Made by a program: the position numbers and the translations under genes. 37,578 nt of DNA from positions 1 through 37,578 of the IMG/VR virus record IMGVR_UViG_3300037521_000128; one strand, 5' to 3'. Under the pieces are notes generated by a model that was not told the DNA's origin, made no database searches, and was given only the letters and a program-made list of their open reading frames with translations. Each line of letters begins with the position of its first letter. Position 1 is the stretch's first letter. Of the stretch, positions 6,573 through 14,804 are shown piece after piece. This DNA is from a virus.

Positions 6573-6866
6573 ATGAATAAATGTTGCGAGCTTCAAGTAG
6601 TGCATAAAGATAATGTCAAGCTAAAATTAATCATTGAAGAGAGAGAGGTTGATCGCTTCTTTACTGATCTTATGAGGGGAGAGGTTTATCACTATCCCAA
6701 ATCTTCAAAACCTAAAGGTGTTGGGATTTGGATTAATCTTGCAGAGATTAGGTATATCACAGTTTGGGAGGTAGAAGGTGACTCAGGAAAAAACGCGAGT
6801 ATTGAGAGCATTGAGTCAATACGAGCTAGAAATGGAGTTCCTCCGTCAGGAGAGGGACCTTCTTGA
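6573..6866 (+). CDS. Hypothetical protein (97 aa)
   Basis: The ATG at 6573 directly abuts the previous stop. N-terminal strands (CCELQVVHKDNVKLKLIIEE) precede an acidic helix and a WINLAEIRYITVWEVE strand pair, a layout seen in small phage DNA-metabolism proteins. The last 88 bases overlap the next gene in another frame, so the low-complexity C-terminus may be under dual constraint. Confidence 0.55.
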   Translation: MNKCCELQVVHKDNVKLKLIIEEREVDRFFTDLMRGEVYHYPKSSKPKGVGIWINLAEIRYITVWEVEGDSGKNASIESIESIRARNGVPPSGEGPS

Positions 6867-7005
6867 TGATATAGAGGAATTATCTTTCATGCGCTTTATT
6901 ATGAATTGTGAAGATTCAACGGATAATAATGAAGAACCAGAGAAGGAAAGTCTATCTGAGAAGATTAAAAAGAGGAGGATGAAACATGTTACCCAGGGGT
7001 GGTGA
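6778..7005 (+). CDS. Small acidic/basic helical protein (GTG start)
   Basis: A 75-residue frame from GTG at 6778 with GGAGG six bases upstream; the ATG at 6832 is an alternative that removes most of the overlap with the preceding gene. Helical throughout, with an acidic middle (NNEEPEKESLSE) and basic end (KIKKRRMKH). It is the last gene of the rightward early run. Function unknown. Confidence 0.5.
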   Translation: MTQEKTRVLRALSQYELEMEFLRQERDLLDDIEELSFMRFIMNCEDSTDNNEEPEKESLSEKIKKRRMKHVTQGW

Positions 7006-7013
7006 AAAGAAAA

Positions 7014-7047
7014 AGCTCCCCGATTCGAGGGACCAAATCGGGGAGCT
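7014..7047. terminator. Perfect 12-bp stem hairpin after the early genes
   Basis: AGCTCCCCGATT pairs perfectly with AATCGGGGAGCT around a 10-base loop. On the plus strand the stem is preceded by an A-rich run and followed by CCACCAAAAAACC, so there is no U-tract. On the minus strand the stem is followed by TTTTTCTTTT, which makes a good intrinsic terminator for leftward transcripts. In the rightward direction it may act as an RNA stability or processing element at the early/late boundary. Confidence 0.55.
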
Positions 7048-7075
7048 CCACCAAAAAACCTCTGATACTAAGATG

Positions 7076-7119
7076 CCACAAGACCTACCATTGAGTATGA
7101 TGTCAGGTAAGTCTTGTGG
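7076..7119 (+). other. Long hairpin upstream of the packaging genes
   Basis: CCACAAGACCTACC pairs with GGTAAGTCTTGTGG (14 positions, one G-U) around a 16-base loop. There is no T-run. It lies in the 264-base non-coding gap between the early block and the ParB-like/terminase genes, where cos or pac sites and late promoters are often found; a perfect GATAATTATC palindrome follows at 7133-7142. Function unknown. No convincing sigma-70 promoter is visible in the gap. Confidence 0.5.
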
Positions 7120-7269
7120 TAGATCACCGTACAGATAATTATCTCACAACCATACTTACAGGAGAATCCTAAAATAAGTCAACTACAGTAAAAAATTTAG
7201 GAAGCTACATGCAAAAGAACCACACGCAGGCTATCACATATTTTCTACCTCTTGAGATGGAGGTTATCT

Positions 7270-7782
7270 ATGAAATGGACTCTTGAAAAGAGAAAGATAA
7301 CCGAGTTGCGAGAATTCGCACGTAATCCCAGGAGATTGAATAAACATGACGCAAAACACCTACAAGAAAGTCTCGAAAAGTTCGGTCAATGCGAACCCCT
7401 CGTCATCAATAGTGATGACACTGTTATTGGAGGACATCAGAGACTCCGCACGCTTAAAAAGCTTAAATACAAAGAGGTCGATGTATACGTACCCGATTCC
7501 CCACTCAGTGAGAAAGAGGTCGAGGAGCTTAATATCCGACTCAATCGCAATAATGGCGAATGGGATTATGACATGCTTGCTAATGCTTGGGAAAGCGACG
7601 ATTTGTTTGATTGGGGCTTTCTTGAGGAAGAGTTTGGAATGGGCACGGAAGATAAGGCTGAAAAGAAAAAGAAGTTTGTAATTTCTCTGGAATTTTCAGA
7701 CAAAGACGAGATGTTGGAGTGCATGAATAAATGTGAAGAGCTAGCTCAGTCTTCGGGAGCTAAACTTAAGATGAAAGGTTAA
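7270..7782 (+). CDS. ParB-like nuclease-domain protein
   Basis: A 170-residue protein from the ATG at 7270 with GGAGG at 7259-7263; an upstream in-frame TTG at 7252 has no site. ParB/Srx-fold features run in order: NPR near residue 19, LQESLEKFGQCEPLVIN, the phosphate-binding VIGGHQRL at 52-59, then IRLNRNNGEWDYDMLAN. This form of ParB-like protein is characteristically encoded next to phage small terminase, as here (10 bases upstream). In phages it may act in packaging or DNA modification; plasmid-type partition is unlikely without ParA. The GGHQR box suggests nucleotide binding. Confidence 0.85.
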   Translation: MKWTLEKRKITELREFARNPRRLNKHDAKHLQESLEKFGQCEPLVINSDDTVIGGHQRLRTLKKLKYKEVDVYVPDSPLSEKEVEELNIRLNRNNGEWDYDMLANAWESDDLFDWGFLEEEFGMGTEDKAEKKKKFVISLEFSDKDEMLECMNKCEELAQSSGAKLKMKG

Positions 7783-7792
7783 GGAGAGGAAA

Positions 7793-8224
7793 ATGGCTAA
7801 ACAGATGAAAAGTAATATTCAAGAGAATGGAAGAACTCCTTCAAAGAGTAAACCAAAGAAGAAGATGGATTGGAAAATTATAAAGAAGCTTTGCCAAATG
7901 CAATGCACTATAGGTGAGATTTGTGGCTTACTTGAGCTTTCAGAAGACACGATGTTACGAGCTTGCAAGCAGAACTATGGAGCTACTCCATCAGAGAAGT
8001 TTTCCGATTGGTACGAAGGTGGTAAATGCTCTCTTAGAAGATCTCAATGGCTATTAGCTGAAACGAGTGCTGCCATGGGAATCTTTCTAGGCAAACAAAT
8101 TTTAAAGCAATCGGATGACTACAATGTCAATCACAAGGGTGATTTATCATTTCAGATTGTCAATTACGGAAATAAAGAACCAAAACAATGGGTTAACGAA
8201 GATGAGAGGGATTCCGAGGAATAA
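7793..8224 (+). CDS. terS: Terminase small subunit
   Basis: A 143-residue protein, adjacent to and overlapping the large terminase. After a basic N-terminus, MDWKIIKKLCQMQCTIGEICGLLELSEDTM gives the HTH typical of phage TerS, followed by GGKCSLRRSQWLLAE and MGIFLGKQIL, motifs typical of one TerS family found with ParB-like neighbours. It should recognise the packaging site and recruit TerL. Ribosome site AAGGAGAGG before the ATG. Confidence 0.85.
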   Translation: MAKQMKSNIQENGRTPSKSKPKKKMDWKIIKKLCQMQCTIGEICGLLELSEDTMLRACKQNYGATPSEKFSDWYEGGKCSLRRSQWLLAETSAAMGIFLGKQILKQSDDYNVNHKGDLSFQIVNYGNKEPKQWVNEDERDSEE

Positions 8225-9554
8225 CAAGGGCATTAAGCGTATGATGCAAATACCATGCTTCAGTCCCAGGGATTACCAAGTTCCTTTCCTAGAAGCTATG
8301 GATAATGGACTCAAAAGAGCGGTCCTTGTCTGGCATCGAAGAGCTGGAAAGGAAGTAGAATGCTTCAATTATCTAATTAAGCAAGCTTTTTGGCACAGGG
8401 TAGGCACCTATGTTTACTTTTTCCCTACAACTAGGCTAGGTCGAAGGATTCTATGGGATGGTGCAACTAAAGAAGGAAAGAGATTTTTAGATTACATCCC
8501 AAAAGAAATAATTGATGTTTCTCCTAACAATGTAGAAATGAAAATAAGGTTAACTAATGGTAGTCTCATCCAAGTCATCGGCACTGATCAAATCCTTAAT
8601 GTGGGGATTAATCCTGTTGGATGCATCTTCTCCGAGTATTCTTTGCAAGATCCAAAGACATGGGACTTCATTCGTCCTATTTTGCGCGAAAATGGTGGGT
8701 GGGCTGTTTTCAATTTCACCCCTAGAGGAAAGAATCACGCATATGACCTCTATCTCATGGCCAAGAATAATCCCGATTGGTTCTGTGAAAAGCTTACTAT
8801 ACGAGAGACGGGTGTTCTTACTGAAGAGGATATGGACATTGAACGCTCCGAAGGAATGTCGGAGCATCTTATCCAGCAGGAATATTACTGTAGTTTCGAC
8901 CAAGGCATTGAAGGGGCTTATTACGCCAAACTTCTAAATAAAGCTGATCTAGACGGCAGACTTACGAATGTACCGTACGACTTCAATAGTCCAGTAGATA
9001 CTTATTGGGACCTTGGGGTCTCAGACGAGACGGTTATTCTACTGGCTCAAAATGTCGGAAAGGAAATCCATATCATCAATATGTATCGCAATCAGGGAGA
9101 AGGATTGCACCACTATGTCAAGTGGCTCAAGAAAGAAGAGAAGGAATGGGGCTACATCTATGGCACTCACTACGCTCCTCATGACATTCGAGTAAGGGAG
9201 CTCGGTTCAGGCGCACAAACACGTCTTCAGATTGCGAGAGATCTAGGCGTTCGATTTGAAATTGTACCGAACATCCCTATACAGGAGGGTATTGAACTAG
9301 CCCGAGGGATTTTCCCAAGATTATGGGTAGATGCTAAATCATGTTCTTATTTTATTAAATCAGCCGAAAATTATCACAAAAAGTATAACGAAAAATATAA
9401 TGTTTATAGCGATAAACCTGTACACGATTTTTCAAGTCATTGTATGGATGCCTTTAGGTATCTGTCAGTTAGCCAAAATAAAAAGAGTCGAGGACGCATG
9501 TCTGAGGAGGAGGCAAATATCCTTGAAAGAAATTATTCTTTTAAACATATATAA
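8202..9554 (+). CDS. terL: Terminase large subunit
   Basis: About 450 residues from the ATG at 8202 (23-base overlap with terS); the ATGs at 8241 or 8244 are alternatives, and the frame back to 8115 lies inside terS. The ATPase carries a variant Walker A, WHRRAGKE (residues 44-51), and a Walker B-like CIFSEYSLQDP with the catalytic Glu near 145. A coupling-type NFTPRGKNHAYD follows. The nuclease domain begins with YWDLGVSDETVI (D270, D275) and continues with YAPHDIRVREL and SHCMDAFRYL. It pumps DNA into the prohead and cuts genome lengths. Confidence 0.93.
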   Translation: MRGIPRNNKGIKRMMQIPCFSPRDYQVPFLEAMDNGLKRAVLVWHRRAGKEVECFNYLIKQAFWHRVGTYVYFFPTTRLGRRILWDGATKEGKRFLDYIPKEIIDVSPNNVEMKIRLTNGSLIQVIGTDQILNVGINPVGCIFSEYSLQDPKTWDFIRPILRENGGWAVFNFTPRGKNHAYDLYLMAKNNPDWFCEKLTIRETGVLTEEDMDIERSEGMSEHLIQQEYYCSFDQGIEGAYYAKLLNKADLDGRLTNVPYDFNSPVDTYWDLGVSDETVILLAQNVGKEIHIINMYRNQGEGLHHYVKWLKKEEKEWGYIYGTHYAPHDIRVRELGSGAQTRLQIARDLGVRFEIVPNIPIQEGIELARGIFPRLWVDAKSCSYFIKSAENYHKKYNEKYNVYSDKPVHDFSSHCMDAFRYLSVSQNKKSRGRMSEEEANILERNYSFKHI

Positions 9555-9591
9555 AAAACATTTAAGTATGTATAGACACATTTAAATTGAT

Positions 9592-9674
9592 AGCACTGAA
9601 CCACAATGTGTGCTTGAGCTACACGCGAGGCAGAGGTTGATCGCCTTGTTCTAGTCCGCTAACTAGAGCCTCGC
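9592..9674 (+). other. Structured non-coding segment between terL and the portal gene
   Basis: The 128-base gap holds two nested structures. AGCAC (9592) pairs with GTGCT (9610). GCGAGGC (9625) pairs with GCCTCGC (9668) and encloses a short AGG/CCT hairpin and a 6-bp TCTAGT/ACTAGA hairpin, giving a compact three-way junction of 50 bases. It is too small and lacks the arms of a tRNA. A leader RNA element for the portal gene or a packaging-site structure are possibilities. The stem ends 8 bases before the portal start. Confidence 0.45.
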
Positions 9675-9682
9675 ATCTTTCC

Positions 9683-11797
9683 ATGGCGGTGGAAAATACA
9701 AAACTGCTGTGTTGGGATGCGATGGCTACAGATCAAAACATAATCCGTGATTTCGACGTTAGATATCAAGAAGCCTACTATGCGTGGGACCCATTTTTTC
9801 CTGAAGCTGAGCGAGACCTCAGATTTTATTTGGGAGACCAATGGGATGAGCAAGAAAAACGACAACTTTTTCAAGAAGGCAGGAACACTTTTGTCTTCAA
9901 TCGTGTCCGTCGAAACATCAACATGGTCACAGGTTACCAGAGAAAACATCGCCTTTCTTCTGTCGTTACTCCCGTAGAAAACTCCGATCAAAAGACATCT
10001 GACCAGCTTTCACAACTTCTTCTCTATGCGATGAATTATGCAGAGGGCTACCAGATGGTCAGTGACTGTTTTGGTGGTGCGTTAAAGACGGGTTGGAATC
10101 TTGCAAGCTTATGGGTGGATTACAGGGATGATCCCGTCAGTGGAGACATCAAGTTCAATAGAGAGACCTACAACAGCTTTATTCTCGATCCCTACCTCAC
10201 TAAATTAGACCTCTCCGACTGCGGATACATCATGCGTCGGAAATATCTCAGTGTCGAGCATACAGCCTCATTACTTCCAGAGTTCAAAAGAGAAGTTTAC
10301 GATCTTTTCGATTACGGATGGGAAAGAGACGACAAATTCACATGGCTTCCCTACCAAAGACAGCCTAACGGCGAGCAGCTCATGGCATACAACGAAATGT
10401 ATGAGCAGAAGTGGAAAAACGTACCTACATTAGTCGATATGGAAACAGGGGAAATGATCGAGTTTGATGTCAATGATGACATTATTCGAGCATTCATGCA
10501 GCGTTATCCTCAATTAAGGGTTGTCGATAGGCCAAAAAGATACATCGAAAAACACATCATCATTAATGACCAAGCTATCAAGACGGAGATCAATCCAAAC
10601 GGTCTCGATGAGTATCCTTTTGTCCCATTTACAGCAATTTGGGAGCCAGAATCGGACCAATGGGGCTTAAAAGTTCAGTCATTGATCCGGTGCATGAGAG
10701 ACCCTCAACGAGAGTCGAACAAAAGACGCTCTCAGATGATCGATTTGCTTGATTCCCAGATCAATTCTGGATGGATAGCCAACGAAAACAGCGTTATTAA
10801 CCCAAGAAGTCTCTTCCAATCCTCACAAGGAAAGGTAATTTGGAGACGAGAAGATGCGCCTCCAGGGGCCATTGAGAAAATCCCCCCAGCTCAGATTCCA
10901 CCTTCTATGTTTCAGCTTCAAGAGCTGTTCGATAGAGACATGATGGAAATTGCTGGAATCAATGATGCAGCTTTTGGGCAGACAGAGAATGCAGGTGAGT
11001 CGGGTGTCATGATGATGCTACGACAAAGTTCAGCTATAGTTAACCTTCAAGAGCTATTTGATAACTTAAGAGTAAGTCAGAAACATTTAAGTAAAAAGGT
11101 TCTTAAGTTAATTCAAAAATGGTCACCTGAAAAGGTAGAAAGAATCATTAATGAAGACCCTACTCAAGAGTTCTACGAAAAAGAATTTACTAAGTACGAC
11201 ATCGAGGTTGGAGAGGGAATCCTTACCGATACTCAGAAGCAAATGTACTTCCGTCAACTTGTTGATCTCAAACAGCTTGGTGCTCCTGTAACGGGTGAGA
11301 TGCTTGCTAAAGCTGCTCCTATCCAGGGTAAAACCGAATACATTGAGGAACTTGCAGCCCTTGAAAAGCAACAGGGCCAGCAAGCTCAACAGCAACAACA
11401 AATTCAAGAACAACTACTCGATTCACAACGTCAAATGTCTCAAGCGAAGGCTATTTCCGATATTGCTCTCAGCAAGGAAAGATTTACTCGTGCTGTCGCA
11501 AATATGGGACTCGAAGATGAGAGAGCCTCTGCTGCCGTAGAAAACAGAGCAGATGCAGCCTTATCAAGAACCAGAGCTATGAAAGAGCTTGAGTCCATGA
11601 GTGATGACCGTCTTGTCAAATACCTGGGGATTATCCGCTCTATGGAAGAGATGAATCGTCAGAGTGAAGAGCAAGTCAAAGAAGACGATGTCAACATTTC
11701 TGCAAGGGTCAATGAGCCTCAGCAGACTGTCCCTGAAGTAGGAAGTCTACTCCAGGAATTACCACAACAACAACAAGTGGAGGTCCCAAATGCCTAA
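9683..11797 (+). CDS. Portal protein (P22-type)
   Basis: A 704-residue protein in the place expected after terL. The N-terminal half reads as a P22-type portal: AWDPFFPEAERDLRFYLGDQW, then FVFNRVRRNINMVTGYQRKHR, SFILDPYLTKLDLSDCGYIM, and FVPFTAIWEPESDQWGL. The last ~180 residues are a Gln-rich, helical barrel-like region (QQGQQAQQQQQIQEQ). The ATG at 9683 gives the longest form but has no ribosome site; the ATG at 9722 (MATDQNIIRDFD) has a weak GGGA and may be the real start. Twelve copies would form the DNA channel. Confidence 0.9.
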   Translation: MAVENTKLLCWDAMATDQNIIRDFDVRYQEAYYAWDPFFPEAERDLRFYLGDQWDEQEKRQLFQEGRNTFVFNRVRRNINMVTGYQRKHRLSSVVTPVENSDQKTSDQLSQLLLYAMNYAEGYQMVSDCFGGALKTGWNLASLWVDYRDDPVSGDIKFNRETYNSFILDPYLTKLDLSDCGYIMRRKYLSVEHTASLLPEFKREVYDLFDYGWERDDKFTWLPYQRQPNGEQLMAYNEMYEQKWKNVPTLVDMETGEMIEFDVNDDIIRAFMQRYPQLRVVDRPKRYIEKHIIINDQAIKTEINPNGLDEYPFVPFTAIWEPESDQWGLKVQSLIRCMRDPQRESNKRRSQMIDLLDSQINSGWIANENSVINPRSLFQSSQGKVIWRREDAPPGAIEKIPPAQIPPSMFQLQELFDRDMMEIAGINDAAFGQTENAGESGVMMMLRQSSAIVNLQELFDNLRVSQKHLSKKVLKLIQKWSPEKVERIINEDPTQEFYEKEFTKYDIEVGEGILTDTQKQMYFRQLVDLKQLGAPVTGEMLAKAAPIQGKTEYIEELAALEKQQGQQAQQQQQIQEQLLDSQRQMSQAKAISDIALSKERFTRAVANMGLEDERASAAVENRADAALSRTRAMKELESMSDDRLVKYLGIIRSMEEMNRQSEEQVKEDDVNISARVNEPQQTVPEVGSLLQELPQQQQVEVPNA

Positions 11798-12050
11798 ATA
11801 TCAAGGGTATTCAGACCGTAAAGACGAATCTTTAGGGATGCGTGATGGAGCTTCTAGAGGAAAGAAGCAACGTTACAAGGATCGAAGAGATGAATCTTAT
11901 GGAATGAGTAACAAGGGAGTCATGGGTCACGACAAACAACCTAAGTCATTGAATGTATTCAAATCGCAGAAGCGAGACATGGGAAAAGTAGACGTGAGGA
12001 GCATGGACTACCGAGGGTCACCAGACCAAGCATTCGATTACAAATACTAA
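11790..12050 (+). CDS. Small repeat-containing protein beside the portal
   Basis: An 86-residue, very polar, basic protein whose ATG overlaps the portal stop by 8 bases. It contains two copies of a YxDRxDESxGM repeat (residues 7-17 and 28-39). The composition suggests an intrinsically disordered protein. It sits between portal and scaffold and is probably a minor head component or assembly factor. No family recognised. Confidence 0.55.
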   Translation: MPKYQGYSDRKDESLGMRDGASRGKKQRYKDRRDESYGMSNKGVMGHDKQPKSLNVFKSQKRDMGKVDVRSMDYRGSPDQAFDYKY

Positions 12051-12082
12051 TTCGGTAGGAATTGGTAGGAAATCGGTAGGAG
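12051..12082 (+). repeat. Triple GGTAGGA repeat at the 12088 ribosome site
   Basis: Three near-identical 10-12-base units (TTCGGTAGGA, ATTGGTAGGA, AATCGGTAGGAG) lie end to end just before the ATG at 12088. Each contains an AGGA Shine-Dalgarno core and only the last is correctly spaced. They could raise ribosome loading or be the product of slippage. Confidence 0.5.
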
Positions 12083-12087
12083 AAAAA

Positions 12088-12459
12088 ATGAGTCAAGAGA
12101 CTGGAGAAACCCGTAACGCGATAATTGAAGACGACGAAAAAATAATTGAGCAAATCGTCAGCGCAAATATAAGCCGACGAGATCCTTATTGGATTGTTCT
12201 TTTCGCTAAACCGTCCAGACAGAGCGTAGATGGAAAACCAACCTTGCTGAAGCACCTCAGGCCTTACTTTACGAAGCCAACCCCACAGGTGGGGATGATC
12301 GTAGGTGAGGTTAACAATGAAAAGGGAACCATTCAATGGGACGTAAATATGCCCCAGCGACCTTTTGATTTCGATGCGCTTCACGCCCTAGGAGCAGAAA
12401 GATGCAATGAAGTAGTCGTTGAAACTACTTCGATTCCAGGGGCTTACATAACGAAATAG
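12088..12459 (+). CDS. Hypothetical head-region protein (123 aa)
   Basis: A start ATG with GGTAGGAG seven bases upstream. The first half is acidic and helical (EDDEKIIEQIVSANISRRDPYW). The second half has strands such as QVGMIVGEVNNEKGTIQWDVNMPQ and ends in a VVVETTSIPGAYITK strand. It lies between portal and scaffold in the late operon. No family recognised; a minor virion or assembly protein is likely from context only. Confidence 0.6.
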   Translation: MSQETGETRNAIIEDDEKIIEQIVSANISRRDPYWIVLFAKPSRQSVDGKPTLLKHLRPYFTKPTPQVGMIVGEVNNEKGTIQWDVNMPQRPFDFDALHALGAERCNEVVVETTSIPGAYITK

Positions 12460-12496
12460 TGCCGCCGGCTAGCGGGCGTAAATAGGAGCTACACGC

Positions 12497-13171
12497 ATGA
12501 GCGAAGAACCACAACAAACGGGCGATCAAAATTCGGAAGCCGCCGTTCCGGTAGATGTTACTGCAACTGAGTCGCAAGGGCAAGAGAGTCCAGAGAGCCT
12601 CCAGGTTCCTTTGGATGCTTTAAAAGCCGAGCGAGGGGAACGGCAACGTCTACAAGATGAACTCAAGATAGTAAAGGATAATATGCAGTTGATGATGGCG
12701 CAACAGCAACAGCTTACAGCACCTAGTCAGCCAGACGAGTTTGAAGGTATTTCCAAGGATGATGTGATTACTTACGGAGACTTAGAAAGGATTCTCAGTA
12801 AGAAAGAACAGAAATACGATATGGGCATCCAAGAACTTCGAATGACGCAGAAATATCCTGACTATCAAGAGGTCGTCACAACGTATTTACCCGAAGTATT
12901 AAAAACCAATCCAGGGTTAGGAAACACGTTGCGGAAGTCTAACGATTACGAGTTGGCCTACCATTTAGCTAAGAATAGTGACTCCTATAGAGGAAGCCAT
13001 AAGCAAGCGAAGAGAAGTGCCGATGCAGAACGCATAGTTCAGAACGCCCAAAGGGCAGGTTCACTTTCAAGTGTGGGACAAACTTCGCCGATCTCAGAAG
13101 CTAAACGATGGAAGGAAATGTCCGACTCAGATTTCAAGGCTGCTGCTACCAAAAACCTTGGATACTGTTAA
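12497..13171 (+). CDS. Capsid scaffolding protein (putative)
   Basis: A 224-residue protein directly before the major capsid gene. The N-terminus is acidic and Gln/Ser-rich, then a helix and coiled coil follow (LKAERGERQRLQDELKIVKD, QLMMAQQQQL), then YGDLERILSKKEQKY, and a basic patch (HKQAKRSADAERI) near the C-terminus. This order (disordered acidic start, coiled coil, basic helix-turn-helix end) is usual for phage scaffolds, which bind coat protein and leave the prohead. AGGAG lies 12 bases before the ATG. Confidence 0.75.
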   Translation: MSEEPQQTGDQNSEAAVPVDVTATESQGQESPESLQVPLDALKAERGERQRLQDELKIVKDNMQLMMAQQQQLTAPSQPDEFEGISKDDVITYGDLERILSKKEQKYDMGIQELRMTQKYPDYQEVVTTYLPEVLKTNPGLGNTLRKSNDYELAYHLAKNSDSYRGSHKQAKRSADAERIVQNAQRAGSLSSVGQTSPISEAKRWKEMSDSDFKAAATKNLGYC

Positions 13172-13182
13172 AGGAGATTAAC

Positions 13183-14127
13183 ATGGCTAATGTAACAACC
13201 GTTGCAGTGCTACCTCCAGCTGTTCGGGAGTATTATGATCGCCTTTTGTTGATGACTGCATATCCGATGCTTATCCATACAAAATTCGCTCAACGAAGAG
13301 TACTTCCTGAAAAGATGGGGGACACTATTGTGTTCCGCAGATACTCACGTCTTGACACAGTACCTGTACCACTCACTGACGGCATCACGCCTCCAGGAGC
13401 ACCACTTTCTGCCGATGACATAAAAGCCAGAGTAGATTTTTACGGTAACTTTGTAACAATTACGAACCAAGTTGAGCTTACCGTAGAGGATCGTGTACTA
13501 AACGAATCATCAAGACTATTGGCGCAAAACCTTGCCCAAACCATGGATGAAGTTACTAGAGATGTTCTAGCTTCAACAAGTTCTGTGCTCCAGTGTTCAT
13601 CTGGAAGCAATGGTAATACACCTACAGAGCTTACAAAAGCTGACATCGATAATGTAGTGCAAACACTTCTTACAAGTGATGCGCAAATGATTTCACATGT
13701 AGTTGTAGGACGTGATGCGTTTGGTACTACACCGGTAAGACCAGCATTTTGGGGATACATTGATACTGCGCTTCTAGACGATCTAGAAGCGGTTTCAAAC
13801 TTTTCTCACTCTGCAAATTATCCCAACCAGCAATCCGTATTGGAATCTGAGTGGGGCGCAACTGGAAACGTAAGATGGCTTTATTCATCAGTTGGTAGTG
13901 TAACAGCTGCAGCAACTCCGGTGTATAACAACTTCATCATTGGTAAGGAAGCATATGCAGTAGTGCATTTAGGTTCTGAAACGGGTGAGTTCTACGTGGA
14001 ACCTCTTGGTTCTGCTGGTTCATCCGACCCCTTGCATCAGCGCGGATCGGTTGGTTGGCAACACCCATTTGTGTCCAGAATCCTTAACGACGCTTTCATG
14101 GTTAATCTTGAAGCAACCCACACTTAA
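13183..14127 (+). CDS. Major capsid protein, N4 gp56 family
   Basis: A 314-residue protein from the ATG at 13183 with AAAGGAGAT upstream; a longer frame from 13108 overlaps the scaffold gene and is not used. It follows the N4 gp56 pattern: VREYYDRLLLMTAYPMLIHTKFAQ at the start, then GDTIVFRRYSRLDTVPVPL, GNFVTITNQVELT, LAQTMDEVTRDVLAS, and the C-terminal GSVGWQHPFVSRILN. This HK97-fold family builds the heads of many podoviruses. Head assembly would use the scaffold upstream. Confidence 0.92.
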   Translation: MANVTTVAVLPPAVREYYDRLLLMTAYPMLIHTKFAQRRVLPEKMGDTIVFRRYSRLDTVPVPLTDGITPPGAPLSADDIKARVDFYGNFVTITNQVELTVEDRVLNESSRLLAQNLAQTMDEVTRDVLASTSSVLQCSSGSNGNTPTELTKADIDNVVQTLLTSDAQMISHVVVGRDAFGTTPVRPAFWGYIDTALLDDLEAVSNFSHSANYPNQQSVLESEWGATGNVRWLYSSVGSVTAAATPVYNNFIIGKEAYAVVHLGSETGEFYVEPLGSAGSSDPLHQRGSVGWQHPFVSRILNDAFMVNLEATHT

Positions 14128-14138
14128 GGAGAAATAAA

Positions 14139-14741
14139 ATGGCACAGATTAAAAAACTAAACTGGACAAACGCTTCTACAGCGGTTGCCAGGAACGAAAG
14201 CGTTGGTTTTACGGTAGCTAAGATTGAAATTTTCAATCTATCTACAGCCGCAGCACTAGCGTGGACAGCTGACATGGCTGTTGCTTCTATTTTTAATGTA
14301 GGAGTACCAGCTTATACGACAAGTAATGGTATCACACCTCTTTCACAAAATGCAGCTTATGGAGCAGCTATTAGTGGTTTCACTAATGCTAATCCAGGAG
14401 TCATTACTGTGAATGATACAGCTACATTTGGTTATGCAGCTGGAGATACCGTTAAAGTCGCTGGCGTAGCAGATGATGGAACTGGAACGTTAAGTCTAAA
14501 TAATGACTTTACGATCGCTTCTGTTACTGCAACTACTATTACTTTAGTTGAAAATACTTCAGTAACTGGTTACAGCGTTTGGGTATCAGGTGGATTTGTT
14601 ATTCGCGTATCAGACACCAATGGCGTTGCTATCCCAACAGAGAACCTAGCTATTGAGGGTGTTACCATTGGTACATCAGCTGTAGGTGGAAACTCTGAAG
14701 TGATGGTTGCAATCTGCTACGGCGAAGAGCCTGTAGTTTAA
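14139..14741 (+). CDS. Capsid-associated protein with inserted FCCH-like beta module
   Basis: A 200-residue protein 11 bases after the capsid gene stop, with AAGGAG before the ATG. It is Ala/Thr/Val-rich and all beta. The outer parts (residues 1-65 and 155-200) read as one small fold. Residues about 76-154 (TNANPGVITVND, FGYAAGDTVKVAGV, NDFTIASVTATTITL, YSVWVSGG) look like an inserted module of the kind annotated as E1-FCCH-like in phage tail proteins. Its position suggests a head decoration protein, with the insert displayed outside. This is inference. Confidence 0.6.
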   Translation: MAQIKKLNWTNASTAVARNESVGFTVAKIEIFNLSTAAALAWTADMAVASIFNVGVPAYTTSNGITPLSQNAAYGAAISGFTNANPGVITVNDTATFGYAAGDTVKVAGVADDGTGTLSLNNDFTIASVTATTITLVENTSVTGYSVWVSGGFVIRVSDTNGVAIPTENLAIEGVTIGTSAVGGNSEVMVAICYGEEPVV

Positions 14742-14747
14742 TCCTGT

Positions 14748-14793
14748 GGGAGGGACTGGGCTTGGTGCTCTCTCTCGGTTTCTCCCCTTTTTT
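14748..14793 (+). terminator. Intrinsic terminator after the capsid genes
   Basis: GGGAGGGAC pairs with GTTTCTCCC (nine positions, two G-U) around a 21-base loop and is followed by CTTTTTT. It probably reduces transcription after the abundant capsid products, before the connector and tail genes. The next ribosome site (TTAGGAG) follows at once. Confidence 0.6.
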
Positions 14794-14804
14794 AGGAGAA
14801 AAAA

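Noticed and set aside
7073-7138. 21-codon frame MPQDLPLSMM...
   Set aside because: It coincides with the long hairpin, has no ribosome site and is not coupled to neighbours.
7270-7782. A plasmid partition system
   Set aside because: The ParB-like domain is of the type found next to phage terminase genes, and no ParA or centromere repeats are present.
9625-9674. A tRNA in the terL-portal gap
   Set aside because: The 7-bp outer stem resembles an acceptor stem, but the element is only 50 bases with two inner hairpins and no T-loop or anticodon arm.
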